64,000 bases of DNA, taken from positions 1 through 64,000 of the forward strand of contig JAFXLD010000052.1 in assembly GCA_017531385.1 (NCBI GenBank), written 5' to 3'. The translations under genes were made by a program, and so were the position numbers. Shown in pieces: positions 51,198 through 60,124 of the stretch (positions are counted from its first letter, which is position 1; each line of letters opens with the position of its first letter). Source of the DNA: Clostridia bacterium (GTDB lineage Bacteria > Bacillota > Clostridia > Oscillospirales > Acutalibacteraceae). The notes beneath the pieces are model-generated. The model was not told the DNA's origin. It worked only from the letters and a program-made list of their open reading frames with translations, and searched no databases.

Positions 51198-53210
51198 TTA
51201 TTCTGCATTATAGGCTCCGCGTGCCCACAGAATCCATTTTGAACGGTCAAGGGGATTTACTCCGTGTCTGGGATTGATGTGCTCAATACCGTCGTTACAC
51301 TCACGGTAACCGTGAAAGACTTGCGAAAGCACAGCCTTACCTGATGTCAGTGCCGCTAATCTTTCCGGAAAATTCATCGAGGTTGCAACGGGTACAACAG
51401 CCTCAATAGTAACCATACCCGAACGGATAACGGGACTGTCGTATTCACCGCCCATTTTAACGATTTCAGAAAAAATTTTTCCTGAGAAATCTTCGGGTGC
51501 GATAACACGGATTTTCAGTAATGGCTCAAGAATTGTTGAACCCGTCTGCGTAAGACCGTTCATGAATGCCATAGGTGTACAGACAAAAAAGTCAAGAGGA
51601 TGCGTGTGAATTGTATGATGTTCACCACCCACAAGAGTACACCTGAAGTCTGTTACTTCCCAGCCGTAAAGCCCCTGTTCAAGACATCTGTTAAAGGAAG
51701 TACGGATGTGGGACTGATAACGGTAATAGCATTGATTATTCGGAAGTCTGCCGTGATATGAAACACCGTAACCTCTCGGCATCGGTTCAATATCGAACTC
51801 AACAACAGCCCAGCATGGCTTCGGCATAGTGTATCTTGAAAGACCTGTGCCTGATTTTGACGGTGTCTCTTTATAAATGACGGTGGGAGAAGAAAACTCG
51901 GCAGAAAGGTTGTATCTTTCTTTCAGAAGATTCGACAGAACTTCAAGCTGAATTTTACCCGTTGTGCTTATGGTTATTTCCTTTTGTCCATTCTCCCATT
52001 TTGCATCTATATACGGCTCTTCGTCTGACAATTCATTCAGAGCGGTAGCAAGGGACGGAACTTTCAGCGGGTCAGAATCTGCGGGAGTTACTCTTACACG
52101 TAAAAAGGGATTAACCAGGTTTGCATCTTCACTATGTAACGGTGTGCCGATATAAAAACCGTTTTTTGCTGAAGGCAGACCACACACTGCCGCAACATCA
52201 CCGCTGCGGACTATTCCTATGTCGGTACTTTTTGCACCGCAGAATTTCTTTATCTGTGATACTTTTTCCTTAATTGATTTGCTGTCTTCAATTTCAACTG
52301 CATCAGATTCTGCAATCATACTTTTTTCGGGAGCAAACAATTCAACTTCATCCCTGTTTGCAATTTCACCGCCGAAAAGACGGATGTGAGAAACTTTACC
52401 CAAAGACTTATCATGCTCAATTTTGAAGATAATTCCGCATAAATCTTCAGTTGATCTTCGGGTGGAATCGGGCATATATTCAACTAATATGTCAGCAAGT
52501 TCTTTTACACCGACAGCATATTTTGCACTGCCGAAAACAACGGGTGTAAGTCTGCAATCTGCAATCTCTTGGCGGATAATTTCATCAGCTGCGTCTTTCG
52601 TAAGCACTTTATCATCGAGGAACAATTCAGCGGCTTCATCGGAAATATCTGCAAGGGTTTCGGTGGCTCCCGAGCAGAAAGTTTTCTCATCAAGCTCAAA
52701 AACTTTGCAATTTTCTGTTCCCTCATTCGATATGTCAGACAGAACAATGTGTGTCTGTGAAGAAATGCCTTCAAGCTCCTTAATAACCTTATAAACATCG
52801 GCACCGGTTCTGTCAACTTTGTTTATAAAAATAAGTCGGGGCAGGTCAGCGGCATCAAGTGATTTAAGAATATTTTCAGTATGAGCACGTACCCCCTCAA
52901 CTGCAGAAACAATAACAACTGCATAATCGAGAGCAGAAAGTGCGCGTTCAACTTCACCTGCAAAGTCAACATGTCCGGGTGTGTCAATTATATTGACGGT
53001 TACACCCTGCCATTTTGTTGTGGCTGTTGCAGTGCGGACTGAAATACCACGCTGTTTTTCAACAGAAAGGCTGTCGGTTGCAGTTGTTCCCGAATCAACA
53101 CTGCCTGCATTACGGATAGCACCGGTCAGGAATAAAAGCTGCTCTGTAAGGGTAGTTTTTCCCGAATCTACATGCGCCAGTATTCCGATGTTATGAAAAA
53201 TTTCAGCCAC
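51198..53210 (-). CDS. Tet(M)-like ribosomal-protection GTPase
   Basis: 670 aa. The GTPase domain has AHVDSGKTT (P-loop, 12-20), RGIS (switch I region), DTPGH and NKVD. The later EF-G-like domains are all present, with a domain IV of the ribosomal-protection family (RYTMPKPCWAVVEFDIEPMP) and a C-terminal GVNPLDRSKWILWARG. It belongs to the Tet(M)/Tet(W) family but is clearly different from the classical resistance proteins, and the C-terminal end is of the chromosomal clostridial type. Resistance cannot be claimed; it could be a housekeeping ribosome-rescue factor. It starts at a GTG after GAGGAGG. Confidence 0.85.
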   Translation of the reverse strand: MAEIFHNIGILAHVDSGKTTLTEQLLFLTGAIRNAGSVDSGTTATDSLSVEKQRGISVRTATATTKWQGVTVNIIDTPGHVDFAGEVERALSALDYAVVIVSAVEGVRAHTENILKSLDAADLPRLIFINKVDRTGADVYKVIKELEGISSQTHIVLSDISNEGTENCKVFELDEKTFCSGATETLADISDEAAELFLDDKVLTKDAADEIIRQEIADCRLTPVVFGSAKYAVGVKELADILVEYMPDSTRRSTEDLCGIIFKIEHDKSLGKVSHIRLFGGEIANRDEVELFAPEKSMIAESDAVEIEDSKSIKEKVSQIKKFCGAKSTDIGIVRSGDVAAVCGLPSAKNGFYIGTPLHSEDANLVNPFLRVRVTPADSDPLKVPSLATALNELSDEEPYIDAKWENGQKEITISTTGKIQLEVLSNLLKERYNLSAEFSSPTVIYKETPSKSGTGLSRYTMPKPCWAVVEFDIEPMPRGYGVSYHGRLPNNQCYYRYQSHIRTSFNRCLEQGLYGWEVTDFRCTLVGGEHHTIHTHPLDFFVCTPMAFMNGLTQTGSTILEPLLKIRVIAPEDFSGKIFSEIVKMGGEYDSPVIRSGMVTIEAVVPVATSMNFPERLAALTSGKAVLSQVFHGYRECNDGIEHINPRHGVNPLDRSKWILWARGAYNAE

Positions 53211-53240
53211 AGACCGTTACCTCCTCGAAAAATTTTTTCT

Positions 53241-53269
53241 ATTATAGCATTTTTTACCGGAAGTTTCAA
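53241..53269 (-). promoter_or_regulatory. Sigma-A promoter of the Tet(M)-like gene
   Basis: On the minus strand: TTGAAA, 17-base spacer, TATAAT. Confidence 0.8.
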
Positions 53270-53278
53270 ATTGTTCTC

Positions 53279-53307
53279 TTGCAATACTTCAATCTGAATG
53301 TTATAAT
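53279..53307 (+). promoter_or_regulatory. Sigma-A promoter of the secreted beta-helix gene
   Basis: TTGCAA, 17-base spacer, TATAAT, about 30 bases ahead of the start codon. It is back to back with the promoter of the Tet(M)-like gene. Confidence 0.8.
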
Positions 53308-53337
53308 AGTAAAAAATGTTATAAGGGTGATAAAAAA

Positions 53338-55257
53338 ATGCTTTCACGAATAATTGCGATGCTGATGTGTGTTGTTTCTATGTTCACTTCTCTGTTTTCG
53401 TCGATTTCCTCTGAAGTGGAGTTTAAAAATGAGCTTGCAAAGGGTAATTATGAAAGCCCTTATATTGTAAGACCTTTTGATGAGATAACCTTAAACGGTG
53501 TGTCAATTGACGAATACACAGTTATTGCACCCGACGGCACTCTCTATTCCAATGCCGCAGAAACCCTTTGCGATGAGTTTTATAAGGCTTGCGGTACAAA
53601 GATTTCAGCAGGGAATGCCGACAAAAAAGCCTTTATAATTAATGAATCTCTGAATGATACGGACAGTTTCAGTCTTAAGGTTGAAAACGGAAATATCTAT
53701 ATCACAGGCAGCACAACTGTCGGCATTTCAAGAGGTATAACCGCTTTTGCAGATGAAGTTCTGCTCAGTTCAGACGGAAGTTTTGACTTCAAAGACGGTT
53801 ATGAATATAATAAAACTTTCTCCCATTTCGTTACATATGAGGATTTCGGGGCTGTGGGTGACGGCAAGGCTGATGATTTTGAAGCCATTGTAAAAGCCCA
53901 TGAATATGCAAACACAAACGGTCTGAGTGTTTTTGCTTCTGAAACTGCAACATATTATATCAGTGGTGCAAACAGAACTGCTCACATAAAAACAAATACC
54001 GATTGGTCAACCGCACGCTTTATAATTGATGATACCAATGTCGAAAACAGAAGTGCATGGGTATTCAATATCGCTCCATCACAGGGCTCAAAAAATATAA
54101 CCGACAAGGTTTCTCCTCTTAAAATTAATGCCACAAATATAGGCACAACACTTGATGAAAAAAGCCTTGTTGTGCTGACTGATTACAATGTAAAGAGATA
54201 TATCCGCAAGGGTTTGAACCAGAATCCCGGCAGCAATCAGACAGATGTTATCCTTGTAGATGAAAACGGAAATATTTCATCCGATACTCCGCTTATCTGG
54301 GACTTTGATGCAATTACAGGTGCTACAGCTTATCCCATCGACACCGAAACTCTGACTGTAAAAGGCGGTTTCTTCACAACTCTTGCAAACAACGCTCCTT
54401 CCGAATATAACTATTACACAAGAGGTATTCAGGTCAGACGTTCAAATACAGTTATTGACGGATTATATCACGATGTTAAAAATGAGGGCAAAACCGGTGC
54501 ACCGTATTCGGCTTTTGTCAGTCTTTCATGCTGTGCTGATGTAACAGTAAAAAACAGCACATTCACAGGTCATAAAAAGTATTCAACAATAGGCTCTGCG
54601 GGATCAAGCGTACAGATGGGTACTTACGATATCGGTGCCGCAACGGCAGTCAATGCAAAGTTTATCAATTGCAACCAGACAAACGACATAACCGATGGCG
54701 ATTATTGGGGAATTGCAGGTACAAACTACTGTAAAAATCTCGTTTATGACGGCTGTGCACTTTCTCGCTTTGACGCACATCAGGGCGTGCTCAACGCAAC
54801 TGTTAAAAACTCCGTTCTCGGTCATCACGGAATAAAACTTATAGGAAGCGGAACAGCGCTGATTGAGAATACAACTGTTTTAGCCCAGGATTTTGTTGAC
54901 CTTCGTCCTGATTACGGTTCAACATGGAACGGTGACTTAATTATACGCAACTGTAAGTTCTATCCTACAGGTGTTTCACTCCATATTATCAATGCGGAAA
55001 ATTCGGAGGACCATGATTTCGGTTACACCTGCTATCTGCCTCAGAGAATAGAAATTGACGGCTTATATGTTAACAGAATCGGAATGAACTATATTTTCAA
55101 TATGGTTAATTCAAAGCATATTGTCGATTTCTACAATGCAGAATATCCCGTTGTTCCTCCCGAGGAAATCACCGTTAAGAATTTCAGCAGTCTTCTTTTT
55201 GGAGAGCTTGACGTTTCCATGAATAAGGCGATATTCAAGACCAATATTTCATCATAA
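53338..55257 (+). CDS. Secreted right-handed beta-helix protein
   Basis: 639 aa. A signal peptide (about 1-24) is followed by an N-terminal alpha/beta domain (about 40-155) resembling those before glycoside-hydrolase domains. FGAVGDGKADDFEAIVKA (about 170-187) is the opening of a pectate-lyase-type helix. The rungs run to about 610, with NTVIDGLYHDV, DVTVKNSTF, NLVYDGCAL and NATVKNSVLGHHG. Two Asp/His-containing clusters lie in the helix, but I cannot point to the active site. It probably acts on, or binds, an extracellular glycan. AAGGGTGATAAAAAA precedes the ATG. Confidence 0.83.
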   Translation: MLSRIIAMLMCVVSMFTSLFSSISSEVEFKNELAKGNYESPYIVRPFDEITLNGVSIDEYTVIAPDGTLYSNAAETLCDEFYKACGTKISAGNADKKAFIINESLNDTDSFSLKVENGNIYITGSTTVGISRGITAFADEVLLSSDGSFDFKDGYEYNKTFSHFVTYEDFGAVGDGKADDFEAIVKAHEYANTNGLSVFASETATYYISGANRTAHIKTNTDWSTARFIIDDTNVENRSAWVFNIAPSQGSKNITDKVSPLKINATNIGTTLDEKSLVVLTDYNVKRYIRKGLNQNPGSNQTDVILVDENGNISSDTPLIWDFDAITGATAYPIDTETLTVKGGFFTTLANNAPSEYNYYTRGIQVRRSNTVIDGLYHDVKNEGKTGAPYSAFVSLSCCADVTVKNSTFTGHKKYSTIGSAGSSVQMGTYDIGAATAVNAKFINCNQTNDITDGDYWGIAGTNYCKNLVYDGCALSRFDAHQGVLNATVKNSVLGHHGIKLIGSGTALIENTTVLAQDFVDLRPDYGSTWNGDLIIRNCKFYPTGVSLHIINAENSEDHDFGYTCYLPQRIEIDGLYVNRIGMNYIFNMVNSKHIVDFYNAEYPVVPPEEITVKNFSSLLFGELDVSMNKAIFKTNISS

Positions 55258-55264
55258 AACTGAC

Positions 55265-55293
55265 AAAAGACCTCCTTACAAAGAGGTCTTTTT
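55265..55293 (+). terminator. Terminator after the secreted beta-helix gene
   Basis: AAAAGACCTC pairs perfectly with GAGGTCTTTT around an 8-base loop, followed by TT and a C. Confidence 0.8.
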
Positions 55294-55363
55294 CTGCATA
55301 AAGTTATTCAATTATAATAACCTGTTTCAGCCTGACATATAATATTTCATATAATTCAGCTTT

Positions 55364-55375
55364 TCACATATGTGA
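55364..55375. promoter_or_regulatory. 12-bp palindrome upstream of the 55475 gene
   Basis: TCACATATGTGA is a perfect palindrome about 100 bases ahead of the start codon. Its form suits a dimeric regulator. A possible promoter (TTGAAA, 18-base spacer, TAATAT) lies between it and the gene. Confidence 0.35.
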
Positions 55376-55474
55376 GTAATTTAATTATATGAATCGATGT
55401 GTTTTTTATTACTTGAAATTGCAAATATGAAAATGTTAATATTACAGTAAATAAATTCGGAAGAAGTGAATAAA

Positions 55475-57970
55475 ATGAAAGAGAACAGGATTCATATAGC
55501 ATACGGTTTTCATGTCAATTGCTATCATTCATACCGTGGTGATACAAATGATAACCTCGGTTTCGGCTCTGACATAAGAATTATAAGAAAAATTCTTGAT
55601 GTGCTTACTGCATTCAATGAAAAGGGGATTCCCGTAAAGGGTACGTGGGATACTGAGAATTTTTTCTCTTTGCAGAAAATTCTTCCCGAATATGCTCCGG
55701 ATATCATTGAAAAAATGAAGGAGCGTGTTACAAAATATGGTGATGAAAACATCATAATGGGCTACAACAACGGTGCACTTTCCGCAATGACCGAGGATGA
55801 ATTCACAGAAAGTATAAATCTTGCAATCACAAACAAAGAGGGTAGCGGACTTCTGGATATTTTCGGTGAATGCGAGAAAATCGTCCGTCCTCAGGAAGTG
55901 ATGTTCACGCCATCTCAGGTCACCCTTTACAATAAACTCGGTATCAAGGCATTGTGTCTTTATTACAGCTGTGTGCCCTTTGATGCGTTCAGGACAATCA
56001 TTCCTCAGCTTGACGATGAAAAGGCGTTCAATCCGCTTACTTATATTTATAAAGGTGAAAGCCTGACTGTTATCCCCACATACAGCAATTCCGATGTCTG
56101 TGATGCGGGTTGTCTTCGTGCATGGGTAAAAGACCTTCGCAATAAGCAGGAAAGCGGTGAAATCAATAACGATTTATTCCTGTTTATCAATATGGACGCA
56201 GATGCAATTTTCTGGGAAACAATTGACTTGAAGTCTTTTACGGGCAAAATAGCAAACACAGACGGCATTCACGGTCTCGTGGAAGAAGTTGCCGATTTAC
56301 CTTATGTTGTCTTTGATACTCCTGGGGGATACATCAAAAATCATCCTCCCGTGGGTGAAATCACTTTTACACACGATACGGCAGACGGTAACTTTACAGG
56401 GTATGCTTCATGGGCAGAAAAACCTTTCAACAGGCAGATATGGACAAAGCTTGAAAGAGCAAGAGCTATGGCAAAAGTTACTGCAAAAAAAGATTCACTT
56501 TCTCCTTCATTTGATAAAAGAGTGCTCCTTCTTTCTACTACTCATTTCGGTCTTGCAACTCCCGTGCTCAATATCCAGCGAGAGAAAACTGCTCTTGAAT
56601 TCGGCAGGGAAGTGATTGAAAAAGAACTTTCTGCAATGCCAAAGACAGAAAAAATAACTGTTTACAACACAACGGATTCTCTTCTCCAGTGTGTTCAGAT
56701 TGAAATAAAGAAGAAAATATCTGATATTTCATGTCTTACGATCAATGCGAAATATCTTGATAAGTTCACGGCTGTTGCTATTTCAGATGATTGTTCTTCA
56801 GCATTTCTGATGATGAAATTCAAAAGAAAACTGAAAAAATATGAACTTGAAATAGGTTTTGACGGCAAAAAGGAAACGGCATCTTTTAAAAATCTTCTTG
56901 AAACAGACAAACTTTCCGTTATGTTTTCAAACAGCGGAAAAATATCGTTTGTTCAGTGTAACGGCAGAATTATAGGCAATGGTGATTTTCTGCAGTCCTT
57001 TATCACCTATGCTGACAAAAAGTATGATTTTAAAAATTCAGAAGTTGCTCCTCTTTCTGTTGCAGGTGACGGTGAGGGAATACGCATAAAGGGCGAAATT
57101 CATCTTCCGCAAGAACTTAAATCAGGCAGCTTTACATATGATTTCTTTAAAACGGGTTTTTCTGATGCAGTTTATGTCAGAATGACGGTCAATTATCCTT
57201 ATACGGCAGAAACAACATCAATTTCAACGGAAAATTCATCTCTCGGCAGATTCACTGATATGAAATGGACTGAGGCTGTACCGTTCCAAATAACTCCGAC
57301 TTTCACGGGTGATATATCCGTTATCAAGAGAAACTTTATGGATGATATTTCTTCATTCAGAACGCAGAGTTTCCCTGAATGTGACAAGAAGAACACAAGT
57401 GTCGCATCCTTCAATCACCAGCTTACAGGCGGTTTTACGGGACTTTACGATGAAAAAGGTGGTCTGCTTGTTGCGAATGCAAGACAGGTACTGAACTCAA
57501 TGGCTCATTGTCCCATGCGACTTGAAAAAGATAAAACTGTCAGAATGAACCCTTTCGGCACTTACTACGGCAAACAGAGACATCATCACGGTAGGGCTAA
57601 AGACCAGATTCTCGATGTGTATACCCTTGTTGCATCCCAGGGAAAGAGTATTGCACCTGCGTATAACGGAAGTCACGAAACTGCCGTGCTCGGTCTTTAT
57701 CCACTTTCTGCTGATGGGCTTTCAGATACTGAGAAAACACAGATTTGTGCATTCTCTGACGGTGCAGTTATAACGGCTCCCGAAGATGCCGACATCGCAC
57801 CTTTCATAAAAGATAATATTTCAGTCAGAGAGGGAATTGCAGACTCAATCCGTGAAAAAGACCTGAAGAGCCCTGTTATGACCGGTATTTCCGGAAATCT
57901 TCCGGGTTACATTACAAAAGGCGCAAAAGCAATAGGACATATAATTATTACACAGTTGAAATCCAGATAA
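55475..57970 (+). CDS. Large GH38/GH57-like protein, cytoplasmic
   Basis: 831 aa from the ATG at 55475; GGAAGAAG is better placed for it than for the GTG at 55466. There is no signal peptide. The N-terminal region (about 1-290) resembles the deacetylase/GH38/GH57 barrel, with IHIAYGFHVNCYHSYRGDTN, GTWDTENFFSL and VRPQEVMFTPSQ. The remaining part is beta-rich, as in GH38 C-terminal domains, with QRHHHGRAKDQ near 706. Clostridial homologues are mostly uncharacterised. A glycosidase acting on an imported oligosaccharide is plausible from context, but the reaction is not known. Confidence 0.7.
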   Translation: MKENRIHIAYGFHVNCYHSYRGDTNDNLGFGSDIRIIRKILDVLTAFNEKGIPVKGTWDTENFFSLQKILPEYAPDIIEKMKERVTKYGDENIIMGYNNGALSAMTEDEFTESINLAITNKEGSGLLDIFGECEKIVRPQEVMFTPSQVTLYNKLGIKALCLYYSCVPFDAFRTIIPQLDDEKAFNPLTYIYKGESLTVIPTYSNSDVCDAGCLRAWVKDLRNKQESGEINNDLFLFINMDADAIFWETIDLKSFTGKIANTDGIHGLVEEVADLPYVVFDTPGGYIKNHPPVGEITFTHDTADGNFTGYASWAEKPFNRQIWTKLERARAMAKVTAKKDSLSPSFDKRVLLLSTTHFGLATPVLNIQREKTALEFGREVIEKELSAMPKTEKITVYNTTDSLLQCVQIEIKKKISDISCLTINAKYLDKFTAVAISDDCSSAFLMMKFKRKLKKYELEIGFDGKKETASFKNLLETDKLSVMFSNSGKISFVQCNGRIIGNGDFLQSFITYADKKYDFKNSEVAPLSVAGDGEGIRIKGEIHLPQELKSGSFTYDFFKTGFSDAVYVRMTVNYPYTAETTSISTENSSLGRFTDMKWTEAVPFQITPTFTGDISVIKRNFMDDISSFRTQSFPECDKKNTSVASFNHQLTGGFTGLYDEKGGLLVANARQVLNSMAHCPMRLEKDKTVRMNPFGTYYGKQRHHHGRAKDQILDVYTLVASQGKSIAPAYNGSHETAVLGLYPLSADGLSDTEKTQICAFSDGAVITAPEDADIAPFIKDNISVREGIADSIREKDLKSPVMTGISGNLPGYITKGAKAIGHIIITQLKSR

Positions 57971-57977
57971 AAAATAA

Positions 57978-58020
57978 CTATCCGAAAAAGAGTTTTTTTC
58001 TTCTTCGGATAGCTTTTTTT
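57978..58020. terminator. Bidirectional terminator between convergent operons
   Basis: CTATCCGAA pairs with TTCGGATAG, with T runs on both sides of the stem. Confidence 0.85.
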
Positions 58021-60124
58021 ATGTTGATATTCTTTTGTTGTTGTTCAGGTCAAGCAACAGTGTGTGTTTTCCGCTGTCAACAACAATTGTTTCGGGTTTT
58101 CTCTGAGCTTTGCAGAATCTGCAGTCATATCTGTCAAATTCTGTTTTTATATCTTCACCGTTTACTTTAAATTCTCCGTCATATGCTGCCGAAACAGAGC
58201 CGAAATATGTGTTATAGCTGACATTTCCGTTGCCGAAAACAATTTTATTGTTCTTTATTCTTTCTTTGAATTCAGAGAATGTTTCCCTGTCTGCATCGGA
58301 AAGCTCGGTAACATAAACATGGTACTCTCCACCCTGTCGGCACAAATCAAATTCACCTTTGATTTTATAGTCATCGGTAAGTTTTCTGTTCTTGTAAATG
58401 GCATTGACCGAATCTTCGTTGAATGGCTTGAATCCAGGCTTGCCATCGCAGATAAGTGCTACAAAAACGCCGTTTTTTCTTGCAAAAACAATGTTATCGC
58501 ACATTTCAAATTCATCATAGAAACACTTCGGCATATAGGCATGAGTCATATTGGCAATATGTGCTTCACCTAATCTCTTTTTTGTGGGTAGCTTGTAAAT
58601 TGTTATGTTTACGCTCTCATTCTGCACACTCATGGGTCTTCTGCCGTTGCCTATCCAGTACCCCGGAGATGAACCGTATCTGCCGTTACCGTTTCCTGCA
58701 GGATGAGTAGTGAAAAGGGTTAATGCTTCACCGATATTTGCTGTCCATTCGTGGTCCTGAGCACCGCACATATCAACATCCTTTGCAACTGAAGTTGACA
58801 TGGAATAGTGTGCTGTACGGTAAGTATATATATTACCTCTGCCTGTGGCAATACCGTGAGGCATAATATTGTGTTTTGCCGCAAATTTTTCCCATTTAAT
58901 GAGCTTGAACAGCGTAAGATTGAGAAATCTGAAATATCCGAGGAAAGAACTGCGGTACATCCTGTTGCTTTTCAGATAAGCAAGAGTGTTGCATATAACT
59001 TCGGGATTTGTAAATGTTTCTGCACCCCATTGTGCCATAATCTGATGGGGTTTCTGACCTATGAGATTCTCATTTTTCATATCTTTCGGTGAAAGTCCGC
59101 AACCCATTTTTACATCGAAAATTTCGTCTGACAGTGCGATATCCTTAATAACTTCGGGGAGTTTGTAAACACCTTTTTTTACAATATCGGTAAAGCAGAT
59201 AACAATATAATTCGGCTTCTTTGCGAGAGTGTCACGGATCTGTATTTTTTCTTTTTCTGACAGATAAGGATTGCCGAGAATTTTTTCGGCACCGTCAAAT
59301 CCCCATAAAACATTCATTGCCGTGCAGATGCTGTTGCCATAGTAATTTCCCGCTTTGTTGTTCCCGTACATTCTTGAGCTTGTGGCAACCAGACGGTTGT
59401 TTACGCTGTTAAGCGCAACATCAAGCCATAGAATATCCATGATAATTTTCATCTGACTGACTATTTTTTCATCTTGACAGTAGGCAATAAGGTTTGCCAT
59501 CGGAGAAATATCTTCTGCAAGATAGTTATTGCTCAGATATTCCGAAAAACCGTAATTGAAACGCTGAGTCATCCAGGCTTCAATTCTCTCTTTTGCCTTA
59601 TTCATATGTTCTTTGCCTGTCATTCCGTTGTTTGTGAATATTTCTTCCTGCCATTCCTGTCCTGCAAGATATTCACTTGTTGCAAAGAGGATCTGATGAT
59701 TTTCCGACCAGTAACACATGCTGTCGTCACCGGGTTCGTCCATAAAATACTTGAAATCAAGAAATGTCTTTTTTATAAGCTCACGGCATCTGTCTGAAAG
59801 CTTATCATAGCAGTCTTTGTAAATTTTGAAGAGCAATTGTGCTCTGAAATCCGAGCAGTCAAATCGGCGTGCCATATATTCGGACTGCTTTAAAAGCATA
59901 CTGTAAATTTCTTCTTCACTGAATTCAGGAGCATACTTATCACCTGACATGAAAAGATATACATCTTCAAAAGTTTTACCGCTGACCGTTACGGAATAAT
60001 AGTCAAAATCCTTGTCATCTGGCAGTTCCTGAGCCGGTTTCATACTGACATAGTAAATAACTTCTATAATAGTTACAAGCACAATCAGACCGAGAATTGC
60101 CAACAAAATATAAAAAACCGTCAT
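58019..60124 (-). CDS. Membrane-anchored protein, possible polysaccharide-degrading enzyme
   Basis: 701 aa. One N-terminal membrane helix (about 3-25) anchors a large, probably extracellular part. The segment from about 60 to 430 is strongly helical with CYWSENHQILFATSEYLAG (about 141-160), a pattern like that of alpha/alpha-toroid enzymes such as heparinase-like lyases. A central RTAHYSMSTS and CGAQDHEWTANIGE, and a beta-rich C-terminal third, suit that kind of fold. The family is not recognised. Its ATG overlaps the stop of the symporter gene (ATGA), making it the last gene of a coupled operon. Confidence 0.65.
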   Translation of the reverse strand: MTVFYILLAILGLIVLVTIIEVIYYVSMKPAQELPDDKDFDYYSVTVSGKTFEDVYLFMSGDKYAPEFSEEEIYSMLLKQSEYMARRFDCSDFRAQLLFKIYKDCYDKLSDRCRELIKKTFLDFKYFMDEPGDDSMCYWSENHQILFATSEYLAGQEWQEEIFTNNGMTGKEHMNKAKERIEAWMTQRFNYGFSEYLSNNYLAEDISPMANLIAYCQDEKIVSQMKIIMDILWLDVALNSVNNRLVATSSRMYGNNKAGNYYGNSICTAMNVLWGFDGAEKILGNPYLSEKEKIQIRDTLAKKPNYIVICFTDIVKKGVYKLPEVIKDIALSDEIFDVKMGCGLSPKDMKNENLIGQKPHQIMAQWGAETFTNPEVICNTLAYLKSNRMYRSSFLGYFRFLNLTLFKLIKWEKFAAKHNIMPHGIATGRGNIYTYRTAHYSMSTSVAKDVDMCGAQDHEWTANIGEALTLFTTHPAGNGNGRYGSSPGYWIGNGRRPMSVQNESVNITIYKLPTKKRLGEAHIANMTHAYMPKCFYDEFEMCDNIVFARKNGVFVALICDGKPGFKPFNEDSVNAIYKNRKLTDDYKIKGEFDLCRQGGEYHVYVTELSDADRETFSEFKERIKNNKIVFGNGNVSYNTYFGSVSAAYDGEFKVNGEDIKTEFDRYDCRFCKAQRKPETIVVDSGKHTLLLDLNNNKRIST

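Noticed and set aside
51198..53210. Acquired tetracycline-resistance gene
   Set aside because: No mobile-element signs around it, and the sequence differs too much from known Tet proteins to claim resistance.
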